Shown: positions 23,407 through 35,882 of the stretch, piece by piece
Layout: the number at the start of each line of letters is the position of its first letter
Numbering within the stretch: the stretch's first letter is position 1
Origin: Galeopsis tetrahit
Taxonomy: Eukaryota; Streptophyta; Magnoliopsida; Lamiales; Lamiaceae
Direction of reading: 5' to 3'
Assembly (NCBI GenBank): GCA_963675135.1
Contig: OY776129.1
Location: 8,481,201 to 8,545,200, forward strand
DNA length: 64,000 bases
Made by a program: the position numbers and the translations under genes
Notes under the pieces: generated by a model
What the model was told of the DNA's origin: nothing
Database searches by the model: none
What the model saw: only the letters and a program-made list of their open reading frames with translations

Positions 23407-26400
23407 CTAGTAAGGACTATGTCTTTTTCTACGGTTTTTTGGTGTTTTTTCGACCAATGCACTCGATATCCACGAACAGTTGCTCTGTGTAGACTCATCA
23501 GACAACCAACAACACAAGCGACCATCTTCGCCACCTGTCCATCCGAATACGCCGTTGCTATTAGCTCTACCAGGTATGCTGGACATTGGCAACACACTGC
23601 GCACGATCCCTGTATGCCCACCATGAAATATTGCCTCTGCAGACCCAATCGTTTTTGTACCTCCGTAATTCACGGGGAAGTACCCAAAAGTGCCCGTGTT
23701 TGTGCCTCCAATAACCCACAGACGGTCCTCCTCAGCCGAATAGTGACAATCAATGAAATAATCAACCTATCATCAATTGGACAAAATTTAGACAACAATT
23801 TACAACCTTTCTACATTTGGGTAATGAAAGTTCAGGAACTTATTTCAAATAAAATTGAAATTACAAGGAACCAATGTTTATAAATAGAAGTGCAGAGACC
23901 TAATTCAGAAGAATTTGAAAGTAGAGGAACCCAATTATCTCCTACTTCCATATAGCTTTGTTGCTTGGTTCAATTACATCTAAATGTGACACAAAATGTG
24001 ACACTGACTCTTGTTTCGTAACTATACTTTGGGAAAATAAGGGTGAATTTTCGATGTGAACAAGGAGACAATTGAAGCAAGTAGATGTATCTTTTCAGTG
24101 GGCGCTCTACTAACTGATTTTAAAAGTAGCCAAAGCCAAGAAAAAGGAAAGATAAAACTCACGTACATGATCTAAGGCCCAGCTGTCAGAGGCCAATGTA
24201 CGAGCATCCTCAAAGTTGGCCTCGGTTCTTGAGTCATTCCAATCCCAAATGCTAAAGAGGAGCATTGAAAAGAAGTTGCAGTGAGAATTTATGAAATCAT
24301 CTCGTGACAAAGTCATTAGGGACATCATTTAATATATAATATGAAGCAGAATGATACATACCTCAAGGTCTCGATATGCGATAAGCACCACAACTTTTGG
24401 TTTGACTCACCAAAAAATCCCACTTTTCCAATTGAAGTTCCCAAATTGAACACCTTGTTTTGTTGCATATGAAGAGTTAACAGTGCAAAACAACAAAGTT
24501 CATAAAACATTGACGATAGTCATCATATCTTTCAGTCAAACAAAATAACTTGTATGACTCATAGTAGAGAAAATGGAAATTTGTGACAAAAGCAAATAAA
24601 AACAGAACTCTTAATAGTAATAATGCAAAATTGCAATGCAGACTGTAAATATGACTTTAGATTTAGAGTGTCTACTTAATTGGAGTTTTAGCATGAAAAC
24701 TAATAGCTGTGAACATCACTAAAGAAAGAGAGACAGACAGAGCTGGGAAAAGCAGCTATCATTATTCATTAATATAATTAAGAAATTTGTGCAAGGAGAT
24801 CTCCTCAAAGATGCAAATACGAAATATGCACAAGCAAAACAAGGATGTACAAGGTCAAGAAGATAACACAAAAAAGGAAGAGATTTATCTCACTTACTGA
24901 CACCAAATGATCATCATCATTTACGTCACCACTGGCATCGAACAGACACATTAATCCATCGACGGAAGCAGACAGAAGCTGGTTTTGATGACCAGGGACA
25001 AAGTGAACCTGCAGTTATGGTCGTCTGCAGTGAGAAAATTTTAACAACGTTGCACAAAAGGTTGACATGTATTTTTCAACATTCCATCCAGAGAGAGACC
25101 AAACTCTGCTTATATACTGAAATGAATGTGATGACAACTCTGTTACTATTCTTTAACAATGTATCCACAATCTCACATTTAATTCAAAAGAATTTTTTTT
25201 GGTGTATTGAAGTGTAGAAACTTAGAACAAACTCTTCCTCTAAAATAACACATGTCCGGGACTGTGCTGAGTTCATCCTTATAAAGCCAAACTGCTGCTA
25301 ATTAGTGAAGGCCACAACTATTTTTTCTTTCTTATTTCTCCTATTTTTCTTTTCAAGGTTAGGCGAGTATGCAAGAGGAATTTATTATTGTTTTGCTTGC
25401 TACTATTTCTACATCATAAAATTCCAAAGGCATCTAATTACCTGAGTAACATCTTCCATGTGAGATTCCTCCAAGCATGCAGTCTGCTTCATTGTCCTCC
25501 AATCCCACAAAAGTATCTTCATCACAGTGAAAGCAAGGATAATCAAAGTATGGACAAAGGAAAATGCACAAAGACATTGAAATTGATTTCCTTTATTGGA
25601 ATTTTAATATAAACAGTATATAATTAAATATATCAGGACAAGAATGGGGTATAAATTTGAAGAAAACATTATGAACTGATATTGTGCATTTATGGGGTTA
25701 TAATATGAACTTCCAAGCACTTATCACTTTATGGTGCCAAGATACCCAAGGTTAGGCACAAGGACAGCATGTTATATATCAATATATAACATGCTAAAAA
25801 ATATCAAACTCTGAAAGAGAAAAGAAATCACTACCAAATGCATTGCTGAAAGAGAAAAGAAAAATGCTACTGCTAGGTGCAGAAAAAGCCAAAATTTCCA
25901 TCATCAAAGTTGAGGGAATAGGTGAATGGATCATAGCAGAAGCTCTGTTTCTTCTTCTTCTTCACTCTCCACACAAATCTCTTCAACATTTTCTTGCCAA
26001 TATTTGAATAACAACACACACTCACTCCCATTCTTTAATTTGCAATCAAGAATTCGATGAGGGTGTATGTATAGTGAGTGAGTGAGTGTGGCTTTTTTTT
26101 GGTACAGTAGACAGATATCGTGCAATGTAGATGGATATGTCCATTCTGCAGCTTTTTCTTTATTTATATTTCACCAATCTTTAATTACTCATTTCCTAAC
26201 TTAACTATGTTTAGAAAGTGTAATTATGAGAAGAGTTTTGAGGGATACAATAATTATGTAAATCTTTAAGCATGAAACCTGCATAACATGAGAAAAGACA
26301 AAACCTGAGAGTTACATCCCGCTGCAAGAAGATTAGCATCAGGCCCGCCAAACGAGAAGCTGAAAACCTCCTGTGATGAACCAGTGTTTAAGCATGAAAC

Positions 26401-27047
26401 CTGCATTGAAAGCCTTAATGTTACAACCTAATCCAAAACGTTCTGTTGGTTGAAAAATCTCTAAACGATCATCTTCAACTTCCTTATCGATCAGTATAAT
26501 AAATTTGATTCTAAAAACATTCAAATTCACATCATAGGATAATCCAGTGACTATAAACAATATTAGGAATCCAATGCTTCTAAAACAGCAAAAAAAACAA
26601 TAGAGACACGGCAAAACCTGTTGGAAAGACCTGGTGTCCCAAGCTCTAATGGTAGAATCAGAGGAGCAGGAGTACAAGACATGCGGAGAGGACGGGCCAG
26701 AGAAAGAAATTTGATTGATAGTTGAAGAATGACCCTTGCATTCACCAAGGTACTGCCCCGTCAATGGCGAGTACAACTTCACCGCATTAGTTGAAAGAGA
26801 CACCGCCATAGACGTCCAGTCATTTCTGAACGTTACAATTACACATAATTCTACCATAACTGCAGAAAACAGTGAGAAAGCCGCAAAAAATGAAATTAGA
26901 GAGAGAAGTATACTTGGGTACAATTTGGAAAACGTAATCGTCGCCGAAGTTGGTTTGTATTGAGTTTTTGAGTCCAAATCGTTTCAAAGTAGTTGGATTT
27001 GGAGGGGGTTTTGCTTCTTCTATCTCCATTTCTTCTGCAATTTCCAT
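23407..27047 (-). CDS. WDR89: WDR89-like WD40-repeat protein
   Basis: On the minus strand eight exons are read: 27047-26914, 26825-26618, 26400-26305, 25516-25442, 25008-24898, 24453-24362, 24251-24167 and 23766-23407. They total 1161 nt and 386 aa, close to the length I expect for WDR89. WD-type blocks are visible: GHSSTINQISFSG...STIRAWDTR, ILLWDWR, HMEDVTQVHFVPGHQNQLLSASVDGLMCLFD, and a C-terminal GHTGIVRSVLP...GEDGRLCCWL. The N-terminus is acidic (MEIAEEMEIEEAKPPP). The basic tail (KTPKNRRKRHSPY) could be a nuclear signal. WDR89 has no well-defined biochemical role; a scaffold role is inferred from the propeller. The donor of exon 7 was chosen as CAT/GTACGT because the alternative GTAC/GTGAGT breaks the frame. 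Confidence 0.88.
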
Positions 27048-27239
27048 GTTATTCTTCGTTGCTTCCTTCCCACTTCTGAAATACTATTATGTTGGAGCTA
27101 GGCTAGGGTTTATGAAGGGGCCAAGTTATTACGGTCGGGTGCATGATATTAAAGGTACACCCGCAGTGGGTTTTTTTTTTCTCCTTAATTAAATTGCAAA
27201 TAAATATAAAAAATTACCAATTTGGGAAACAAACATACA
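27048..27239. promoter_or_regulatory. Compact bidirectional promoter region
   Basis: The WDR89-like start codon (27047, minus) and the mS35-like leader exon (from about 27240, plus) are only about 190 bp apart and diverge. The interval must hold both promoters. No clear TATA box is seen. Confidence 0.6.
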
Positions 27240-30200
27240 GAAAAGGGTTCTCACTTCTCTCTCATCTCTTCACTGTGCGGCTCCCCTGCGCTCGCATTCC
27301 TCGCAGCCACAGCCACAACCGACGGCCACAGGTAAGTTACTACTAATCTGTAATTGTATTATCTAAATCTTGATTTACTGTTATCGGAGTAGTTTTTTTT
27401 TTTAGTGTTAATAATTCTGAATCTTTTAATTTTTTAATGTTAAAAAAAAAAAAAAAAAAAAAGGATCGCTTAGGCTCTGCCAGAAAACGCCAATTTCTGC
27501 AACCTTGTTATCATCCCTGTTTGTTATTATCCGATTGAAATTATGATGCACACTGTGTGTTTAGACCCATGCATATGCATCTTTTCCCCAATCTGATAAC
27601 TGTTGAGGATAATTAATATATAGATTTTACTATATACTACTAGTATATAGTTGGTTTTTGCTTTTGAAGAATGAGGAATTCAGACATTTTGTTTTGTGTT
27701 AGAAGAAATAATATTGGAAAATAACTCTATTATAAAAATTGTCTTATCTATTCTGGCAAGAGACGATACTGGGCAAATTCAACGTACTGAATGTATTGTC
27801 TTAGGACATGTTTGATAGCAAAGATGGATTATCTAAGATTAGGATGATAACTAAACTTTGTAAATTTTAAAGCATAATCTACCCTTAATCTAAGTTATCA
27901 AACAACCAATAAAAATGATATATAGTTAATCTAGATTTAATCTAAGCTATCAAACATGGCCTTATAGAAGTGTGAATCATGGAAGTGTGAGTTGCAATTT
28001 TGAAAGACATCCGTACCTACTTTAGTTCTTTTAAGAAATTAAGGGTTAGTGGAATGAAATCAATATAAAAACCTGATTCCTAAACTTCACTGAAATTGAC
28101 ACAATTCTAGACTGAATGACGTTCCAAGTAAAAGTTTGAAGGTGGCTAATATTTCAAATCTGAATTTATGAAATATGAGATGAACATTGTTTCTTCTTAA
28201 ATAGTCGGTATGCTGTGAGAATACCACTCCCTAAAAGCTTAAGCTTAAGCTTTAAGCTTTTTGGGTGGGGTGGTCATGGTTTTTTTTTTTTTTTTTTTAT
28301 ATCAGTTAGTTTTTTTATGAACAAGCTTTGTTTTATTCCTCAATGGATATGCTATTCTTGGCTGTTTTTTTATAACCCATCCATAACCACTTCTTAATTT
28401 GATACATTTCTTTCAAAATCACAGTATGAGAAGAAGTATAGCGAAAATCCCCTACCGTCCCTCCACAACTTTACCGATTTCTGCCGCTTTCTCCACCTCA
28501 TCCGCCGGTGGTGGTGGTAGAGGCCGTGGCGGTGGTTCCCCATTCCGAATCACCGTTGACAGCCCCACTGATAGCAAGCCCGAGGGTGCGCCGCCACATG
28601 GCCATGGTCGGGGCAGAGGTAAACCAGTTCCTTCGTCCCCCATTCTCCCTCCATTCTCTTCCTTCCTTAAAAATGACTCAAAACCTCCTCCCTTGGGCCG
28701 CGGCCAGGCTTTTGTTCCCCCAAATTCCACCTCACCACCGCCTCCGCCCAAAGAAGAATCCGACCTTTCCCCAGAGCCACCAAAACCTAATCCCCAAATG
28801 CCACATCTCTTTGTAAAGAATGAAGGAACACAACTTGCAGGGGACCTCATGAATGTTCTATCCGGTGCGGGTCGGGGGGAAGCCCATAAAAGCACCAGGA
28901 CCCCAATCTGAAAAGCCTAAAGAAGAGAATCGACATCTCCGCAAACAGAAGCCACCTGTTTCTGATGTGGCAGCAGCCGGAAAGGGCAAGAGCAATACTG
29001 GAGAGAACTTGAGTAACGAGGAAAAGGTGAAAAAGGCAGTGGGGATTTTATCGAGGGGCGATCCGGAGGCTGGGAGAGGTGCTGCTGCTGTTAATAGAGG
29101 CAGTAGTGGGGAAAGAGGAAGGGGAAGGGGAAGGGGAAGAGGAAGAGGAAGAGGAAGAGGAAGAGAAAGAGAAAGAGCCACCGATGAATCTGAAGAAGAA
29201 ACTTCAGGGCTGTATTTAGGTGATCCAGCTGACGAGGAGAAAGTGGCTCAGAGGCTGGGACCGGAGATGATGAGTAAACTAGCAGAAGGGCTCGAGGAGA
29301 TCAAAAGCAGTGTGTTGCCATCCCCTTACGATGATGCTCTCTTGGATGCACTTGACACTAACTTAAGGGTAATGTCTGTTGTTTTGTTTATCATTTTCAA
29401 TTTGCTGTATGAGGCTACGGCATTTGGTTGTTATTTTTTGGTGGGTCATTTTGCAGATTGAATGTGAACCGGAGTGGATGATGGAAGAATTTGGCACGAA
29501 CCCGGATATTGATGAGAAGCCTCCTATTCCTCTCCGTGATGCGCTTGAAAAGATGAAGCCCTTCCTCATGGCATATGAAGGGATTGAGAGTCAAGAAGAG
29601 TGGGAGGTATTATTGAATATACTTTGGTTTTTCATTGTTGCTTTCATTAACTGAGTCATATTTATCTTTTGATTTTTGAAAGTATTTGAGATACTTTCTT
29701 TTCTGGTGGTTCTTGGAGTAATTTATATATTTCATCTGTTGTTAATACTGGTGGTTTAGGAAATCTCTATGGACCCTTCACAAATATGAAAATCATTTAG
29801 AATTAATTGTTACTGAAACATAACTTGATGCCAATGGACAACATAACTTGAACATAAAAGCCTTGCAGTGAAGGGGACAAAATCTCTGCTCCTGCTTCAT
29901 TATCATAGTTTTATGACCCTCCATTTCTCTTGTTCATTCTTTTCTGCTTTAATATCATTATCATAGTTAAATTTTAATATTTGCCATCATATTGTTGGGT
30001 TCTTGCTAGTTCTCCAATGTTATGAGTAGAATTGTAGCCCATGATGTAAATAAAACATCATGTTCATATTTGAGGTATGCAATAGTACGATTGAAGGGTT
30101 GGAGAGAGCGTTCCTTGGTCAGGGAGAGTGGCTTAGAACAGATTAATGTATGGGATAGAATTAGATATAGAGCTGTATGGGTGAAGGGTCACAAATTTTT

Positions 30201-32746
30201 TAGAATTTGTCACATAAGGATTTAGGTAGAGATTGGTGATATGTGTTATAATTGACAATTGCATTTCGTGTAAGGGATTTCTCATACCCTACACTTTCTA
30301 GTTTAATTTCCAGTTTCTTATAAAACAATGAAATTGTTAAATTGGAGGCAATATTAATAATGTAGTTCAAGAAAACATTTTTTCTTAGTAGCTTCTAACT
30401 TTTGTCTTAATAGGCCCTCTTTCACTTATTATTTATAATCAGTACTTAAAATTTTGTTTTTAAACTCACTAGATCCTATTGACATCGTTACACTGGGCTT
30501 GCATGAGATGAATCTAAGTTCATAGATTGATGAACACATAAAAGTTGTACAAGGACCAACAGGGACCTACTGTAACTACGTCAAAGAACAGGAAACTAAA
30601 TAGATGTATAAATATGCAGTCAGTTCCTAGGAAATAAAGTGTCTTTATTTATGACAAGAATTATTTATGTGAATTTCATGTTAGAAGCAGAAACCTGTAA
30701 CAGTGACATGTTACTTTTTAATATGCTTATGCTCTCTCTCTAATTAAAGCTACTCTTTTTGAAACTCTATTTGGATGCCAATTCCATCTTCAAAGAAGTT
30801 GATAGCAAAGCCTTTGAGGCATAAAAGCTGCTTGAAAATCCAAAATCTCTTTTATTTTTGGTAAATAGTGAATTATTAACATACTGTAAGCTGAATTCAC
30901 TAATGGAAATCCAAGCTAACATAAGGGGGTGTAGGAGAGGGAGAGAGTGACATGCGTGAGGGAGAGAGAGAAGGGAGAGGATATAGAGGAGGGAGAGAGA
31001 CCCACATGTGAGAAAGTGAGATAAGAGATTCATGGGTTGAGTGAGAGAAGTGACCAGGGAGAGAGATTCAAATGTGTGCGTGTGAGAGAGGAGAGATTCA
31101 TGTGTGTTATAGGATTCTAAGTTCCTTGTCCTCTCTCTTCCATTTTATCTTTGTTTTGCAACGTAAATCTCTCTTTCTCTCTCTAAATTATACTCCGTAC
31201 AATTCCATTTATTAATTTGAAAATCTTTTCACAAATCCCCATGACTTCAGTCATGGTTGGACACATGCTCATTAATACAAGTGTACTACCCAGTGCAATG
31301 TATTGATTTGCACTTTGCTGAATTGATAATTGAACTTAGCCTGACGTTGAAGGTATGATTATAGTTATTTTTAATCATTTGAATGTAAATTGTGTCTTCT
31401 AGTTCAAAGGTTTTCTTATTTATTGTCTGTGTTCTGATTTTTTTTTAATAAATTAGTAGTTATTGTCTCACAGATGTATTATAGCTCTAACATGTTCAAT
31501 AGTATCCTCTGTTTCTTGACGGAAAAAAATGTTCAATAGTAACCATTTAGGTTGAGCATAATTCCATTGTATAATTCCTTCGTCAATATAAAATTAGTAG
31601 ATCTCTCCTCATGCATATTATTTTCATGATGTGTGTCCATGATGTGCCTATCTTTGTATTCTATTTCTCTTTCTATTATTGTTCTATTACGTTTAATATT
31701 TAAGCATTTAATTTTAACCACAGAAGAATTATTTAGTACCTTATTGAAGGCATCGTAGCTTTCATTTCTTTAATCAAGGTGTTGTCTGCTACACTTTTAT
31801 TCTTTTGTGCTCTTTTCTCCATAAAGATTAGATTATTTATTTTGTGTCTTTCTTTTGATTTATGCATTATAGGAAATAATTGAAGAAACAATGAAAAGGG
31901 TTCCTCTTATCAAAGAAATTGTCGACTACTATGGTGGTCCAGATAGAGTGACTGCAAAGGAACAACAAGCAGAGCTAGAGAGAGTGGCTAAAACTCTCCC
32001 AGCTAGTGCACCCTCCTCTCTAAAGCGCTTTACTGAGAATGCTCTTCTCTCATTGCAGGTTTCAACTCTTATTTCTTTGAAATTATTGGCGCAGCAGTGG
32101 TGCTTTATTTGTGTGCCGTCTTCTGAATATGATTTTATTAGAGTTGGTAGAATTTGCAAACACACCCTATGTAATGAATGCATTAGAAAGAAAATGGGGG
32201 TAGCACCAATAGACAGGAAAATTAGAGAAATGTACAAAGATGGTTAGGGCATGTGCAACAGTTCATGGGATACCTTTAGGCTTTAGATGCTTCAATACGA
32301 TTTTAGAAAGAGCGTCATTTTAAAAAGGGGGAGAGAACGATCTATCAAATGAATTGGAAATAACAGATTATGAAGAACATTGTTAGATACAATTGATAAT
32401 GTGTCTAGACAGAAAAAAAAAACATAGTAGGGTCATGCTTTGTTTGATTATTAATTGGTTTTCCATCTCCTTTAATTTGTTTAGATGATCATTCGAGGTT
32501 TATTTTAATTTGCTGGAATAAATCTGATTTTAATTATGGCTTATTTGTTTATATCCATCATACTTTCTCAGATATCTCACACACAGCACATGAACATGAT
32601 TTTAGATTATGTATATGAATCTTGTGATTATGTTAATATGATGGATTATATTTTGAATTATACAGAGCAACCCAGGGTGGGATTTTCGCAAGAAATGCGA
32701 CTTTATGGATAAGCTTGCGTTGGAGGTTTCAGGGCAATACAAGTAA
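27240..32746 (+). CDS. Mitochondrial small-subunit ribosomal protein mS35-like (S24/S35), frame-shifted
   Basis: A leader exon ends at 27331. The main exon (acceptor before 28425, ATG 28426) runs to 29368, followed by 29457-29606, 31873-32058 and 32666-32746 (stop TAA). The N-terminus is basic and Ser/Thr-rich as in a mitochondrial presequence. Then come Gly/Arg- and Pro-rich stretches and a conserved C-terminal half (ECEPEWMMEEF, VPLIKEIVDYYGGPDR, GWDFRKKCDFMDKL) that I recall from plant proteins annotated as mitochondrial ribosomal S24/S35. The ATG frame closes at 28909-28911 while the conserved half continues in the next frame. The switch is at a six-G run, 28874-28879, where five Gs would keep one frame. 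This is either an assembly error or a disabling mutation; the clean downstream exons favour an error or a very recent lesion. Confidence 0.75.
29100..29185 (+). repeat. GGAAGA/GGAAGG microsatellite encoding an Arg-Gly run
   Basis: About a dozen hexamer units (GGAAGG, GGAAGA, then AGAAAG) in the mS35-like main exon encode GRGRGR followed by RERE. It is likely length-polymorphic in frame. Confidence 0.85.
30900..31180 (+). repeat. GAGA-rich simple sequence in the long mS35-like intron
   Basis: Imperfect GAGAGGGAGAGAG tracts, alternating with short CATGTGTG motifs, occur in the 2.27-kb intron 29607-31872. No coding sequence is recognised in that intron. Confidence 0.7.
32107..32280 (+). pseudogene. 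LINE ORF2 fragment within an mS35-like intron
   Basis: The translation contains RICKHTLCNECIRKKMGVAP, then IDRKIREM, and in a shifted frame RWLGHVQQ. This matches the familiar C-terminal motif of plant LINE-type reverse transcriptases (RIRNE-IR-KVGVAPI-KKMRE-RLRWFGHV). It lies in the last intron (32059-32665), is in sense orientation, and is broken by a frameshift. Confidence 0.7.
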
Positions 32747-32749
32747 TCT

Positions 32750-33315
32750 GGCGACAAGGATACATGATGTTTTTCTACAACCATCAAACTTATGAAGGTT
32801 TTGACTAATATGCAACTCTGAGATATTGATGGTCATTTTAGTGGTATCTGTTGATCACCGTTGTTGCATTTAGTTGGAGAGGAATCCAGGGCCCTTTTAA
32901 TAATGTGCTGCTCAAAGAGGAGACAGACATTTGCATTGTAGGGTTGTTTACTATCCATGAGGAGAGGGCCTCAAGGGATATTAATCATTTTTTGCAATAT
33001 AACATACTCCAATATTGTAGAAAAACAGTGAAAAAGCCCTTTTAAAGATGCATGACCCAATGTGATCAATGGAATTTTTTCTTTTGAGTTCATGGATCAA
33101 CTATCATCTACTCCCTCTGTATCATGGAGCCCATCTCTCATGCATCAATCATTGTAATACTTGGCAACACATCATCTTACTAGAACTGTTAATTCATTTT
33201 CTAACCTTTTCATTTAGGTCGAGTTTTCTACTTTTGTGGATAACCTTCTGAATGTTCATTTTCTTGTCAATAAATTAAAAAATAAATTGCTAAAATCTAC
33301 TATTAATAGAAAAAT
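32750..33315. other. mS35-like gene 3' flank
   Basis: Probable 3' UTR and spacer. No gene or repeat end is recognised before the SINE. Confidence 0.45.
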
Positions 33316-33323
33316 TATAAACT

Positions 33324-33452
33324 AACGAAGTGAGATAGCTCAAGTGGTTAGAGCACCGCCTAGGTCTAAGGTCTTGGATTCGAGTCATGTGGAGGTCTAA
33401 GGTCTTGGATTCGAGTCATGTAGAGAGTATATAATGTAATTTTAAAAAAATA
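33324..33452 (+). mobile_element. tRNA-derived SINE, copy 4, with internal 31-bp duplication
   Basis: It has the head GAGATAGCTCAAGTGGTTAG and B-box-like GATTCGAGTC. A segment AGGTCTAAGGTCTTGGATTC...GAGTCATGTGG occurs twice. Its duplication breakpoints differ from those in copy 3. An 8-bp flank TATAAACT is present at 33316-33323 and 33453-33460. Confidence 0.8.
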
Positions 33453-33460
33453 TATAAACT

Positions 33461-33938
33461 TATATGACTTGCAATACAACTATACAATACAAAAGTATAA
33501 ATAGGTTTAATTTCGTGTTTTCATATTTATTTCAAGAAAATTGTTGTTACAACATCAATCAAAGCCCTGTGGTTTGAAAAATGGGCATGAAACTCACTTA
33601 GTGCTTAAAAATAGTGTTAAATCCTCTTGTTTTCTAAATAAACACACTAGGGTTTTCTACCCTTTGATGTTAATAACAACAATCCACACTTAAATGTCAT
33701 GAAACTTTGTAGAGACTTTGCTCATGGTGGGTATGTTGAGTAGTGAACTTTGTATTTTTCTATTGCAGGATGGGTGAATGAGATGGTCTAGAACAAATAA
33801 AATTCTTAATTAAAGTTGACAGAGTGAATATTTATTTTAACCTTGCAAACTCTTACGAGTATTTATTTATATTAACCTTTCTATCTTTGATGGATGGTGA
33901 CATTTTTTTTCTGTTTTACCATGTGAAAATTTCTAAAA
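33461..33938. other. Gene-free sequence
   Basis: AT-rich spacer between the SINE and the hAT element; nothing recognised. Confidence 0.4.
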
Positions 33939-33946
33939 TCTTCAAT

Positions 33947-35338
33947 CAGGGGTGGCCATGAGGCAGGGCGGGAAGGACGACCGCCCCGGACCCCAAATTT
34001 TTAGGGGCCTACTTTTTTTTTTTTTTTTTTTTACATATATATAATATTATAATTAAAATTTTAAAAAAATAGATATAATAATTAATCTAAGTGCATAAAT
34101 TGTAAAAAAAAATTAATTAACTAGCATTAATTGTATTCTTAAAAAGGATCATGTCTTTAATACTAAACACAATTATTTATTCCTAGTAATTAATATCTAA
34201 TTAATAAGCTAGCATAATACTGTTACTATTGTACATATGATATAAATTAGGATGTGCATTTCACTCCTATATTCCATTTCATTTCAATCTGCTTTTTATT
34301 TGTTTATTCTATATAATATATTATTGCATCCGACTCATTTGGACATCTGATTGATGATTATAATATATTATTGCATCCGACTCATTTGGACATCTGATTG
34401 ATGATTACGTGGTTATATTATACATTTATTTATTGTTTGTTATTTATGTTATTTTTTATTATTTTTTACTTATTGAATGTTGATTATTTGATTTGTTGTT
34501 TCTTTTTCATTTACTTTTAGTTGAATTATTATTTATTGTCATTTAGTTATCAATTTTTACTTTTTAATATAAATATGTTTTCTAAAAAAACATAAATCTG
34601 ATAGTGAGAAAAAAAAAAAAAAAAAAAGAGATCTGAACAACTAATTTTATCACAAAAATGAGCATTGGATAAATTCTTCCCAAAAAATTTAGGACAATCG
34701 AGTTGAAGACTTGAATGATAATGTTAATAGTGGATTAGAATTAAACAACATATATGTAAATAATTTGAATGGACAAACTAGTCTGAAAGTGGATGTAGAT
34801 ATAAATAATTTAAATGCGGATATAAATGAAAATGAATATAATATTGTTGATGAAGAATATCCAATTCCGGTGCTAGAATTAGATATTTATGATCCTCCAA
34901 TTTGAGATAGTTTTGATGATAAAACAGGAGATATATTAGTTGAGAAAGGTCCAAAAAGAGAAAATTGTCATAACTTACCCCGAGATAGTAACTTTAGACA
35001 TTTTTTACAAATTCATTACACTCGAATATTACCAAATAGGAAAAAAAAAAGATAGGATATGGTTAATTTATTCAAAGAGTATGGATAAAGTATATTGTTT
35101 TTGTTGCAAATTATTTAAATCACCGATTTCTAAAAGTTCTTTAGCAAATGAAGGGTATAATGATTGGAAGCATTTTTGTTGAACACATCACTAATATGAA
35201 TACTTGGATTGAGTTACAAATTAGATTAAGAAAAAACGAAACAATTGGCAAAAATTCACTTATTTTATTTGATGTTTTTTTAGAAAAGGGATATTTTTTT
35301 GTTTGCCCCAGACCTACAAAATCTCAGGACCGGCACTG
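33947..35338 (+). mobile_element. hAT element with TTF-type zinc-finger transposase remnant
   Basis: The ends are CAGGGGTGGCCATGAGGCAG (left) and CAGTGCCGGTCCTGAGATTT (right, minus strand), with an exact 8-bp duplication TCTTCAAT at 33939-33946 and 35339-35346. Inside, about 34690-35270, are frame-broken pieces of a hAT transposase N-terminus. An acidic Asn-rich stretch is followed by a TTF-type zinc-finger region (FRHFLQIHYTRILPNR, VYCFCCKLF, LANEGYNDWKHF, NMNTWIELQIRLRKNETI). The catalytic and dimerisation parts are missing, so it is an internally deleted copy. A 58-bp tandem repeat (ATTGCATCCGACTCATTTGG) is at about 34321-34410. Confidence 0.88.
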
Positions 35339-35346
35339 TCTTCAAT

Positions 35347-35642
35347 AAAAACAATTTATGTACTTATTTAATTCTAGTTAGAAATACCAAGAAAATAATG
35401 AAAAGCGTTTGGTTGGGTGAATTTGGGCTTATGGACACCGTCCAAATTCATTCTACATGTTTGGATTATGAATGAATTTCAAATAATTTGTACTTTTAAG
35501 TTAAAATTGAGATAGAATTCAAATCCTCACTAAAATCATGTCATTTGAAATTCATGTATTTTTAACTCATTTCATTTGAAATACATTCTCAAATCAAATC
35601 CCCACATCCAAACTGAAAATAATTAAGATTTTAGTCCAACCT
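35347..35642. other. Gene-free sequence
   Basis: Spacer without recognisable content between the hAT element and the MULE MITE. Confidence 0.4.
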
Positions 35643-35651
35643 TATAATTTT

Positions 35652-35873
35652 GGTAAAGTCTAGTATGCACTCGAGTGCATGTTATGCACCCTAGTCCATG
35701 TTGCACTTTTCAATTTTATTGACTTACACTTTTTAGTAAATGGTGTTGCACTTTTCAATTATTACTAAAAATATTATTATACAGTTTAATAATTGAAAAG
35801 TGCAACACCATTACCAAAAAGTGTAAGTCAATAGGGTGCATAACATGCACTCGAGTCCATAGCAGACCAATCC
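35652..35873 (-). mobile_element. MULE-type MITE, copy 2 (222 bp)
   Basis: Same family as 9272 and 63136, in the opposite orientation: it starts GGTAAAGTCTAG and ends GCAGACCAATCC. An exact 9-bp duplication TATAATTTT lies at 35643-35651 and 35874-35882. The ATGCACTCGAGTGCAT palindrome is intact at the left end and mutated at the right end (ACTCGAGTCCAT). Confidence 0.9.
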
Positions 35874-35882
35874 TATAATTTT

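Noticed and set aside
28452..28895. 147-codon minus-strand frame, Pro/Gly-rich
   Set aside because: Mirror of the mS35-like N-terminal exon; low complexity caused by GC-rich repeats on the other strand.
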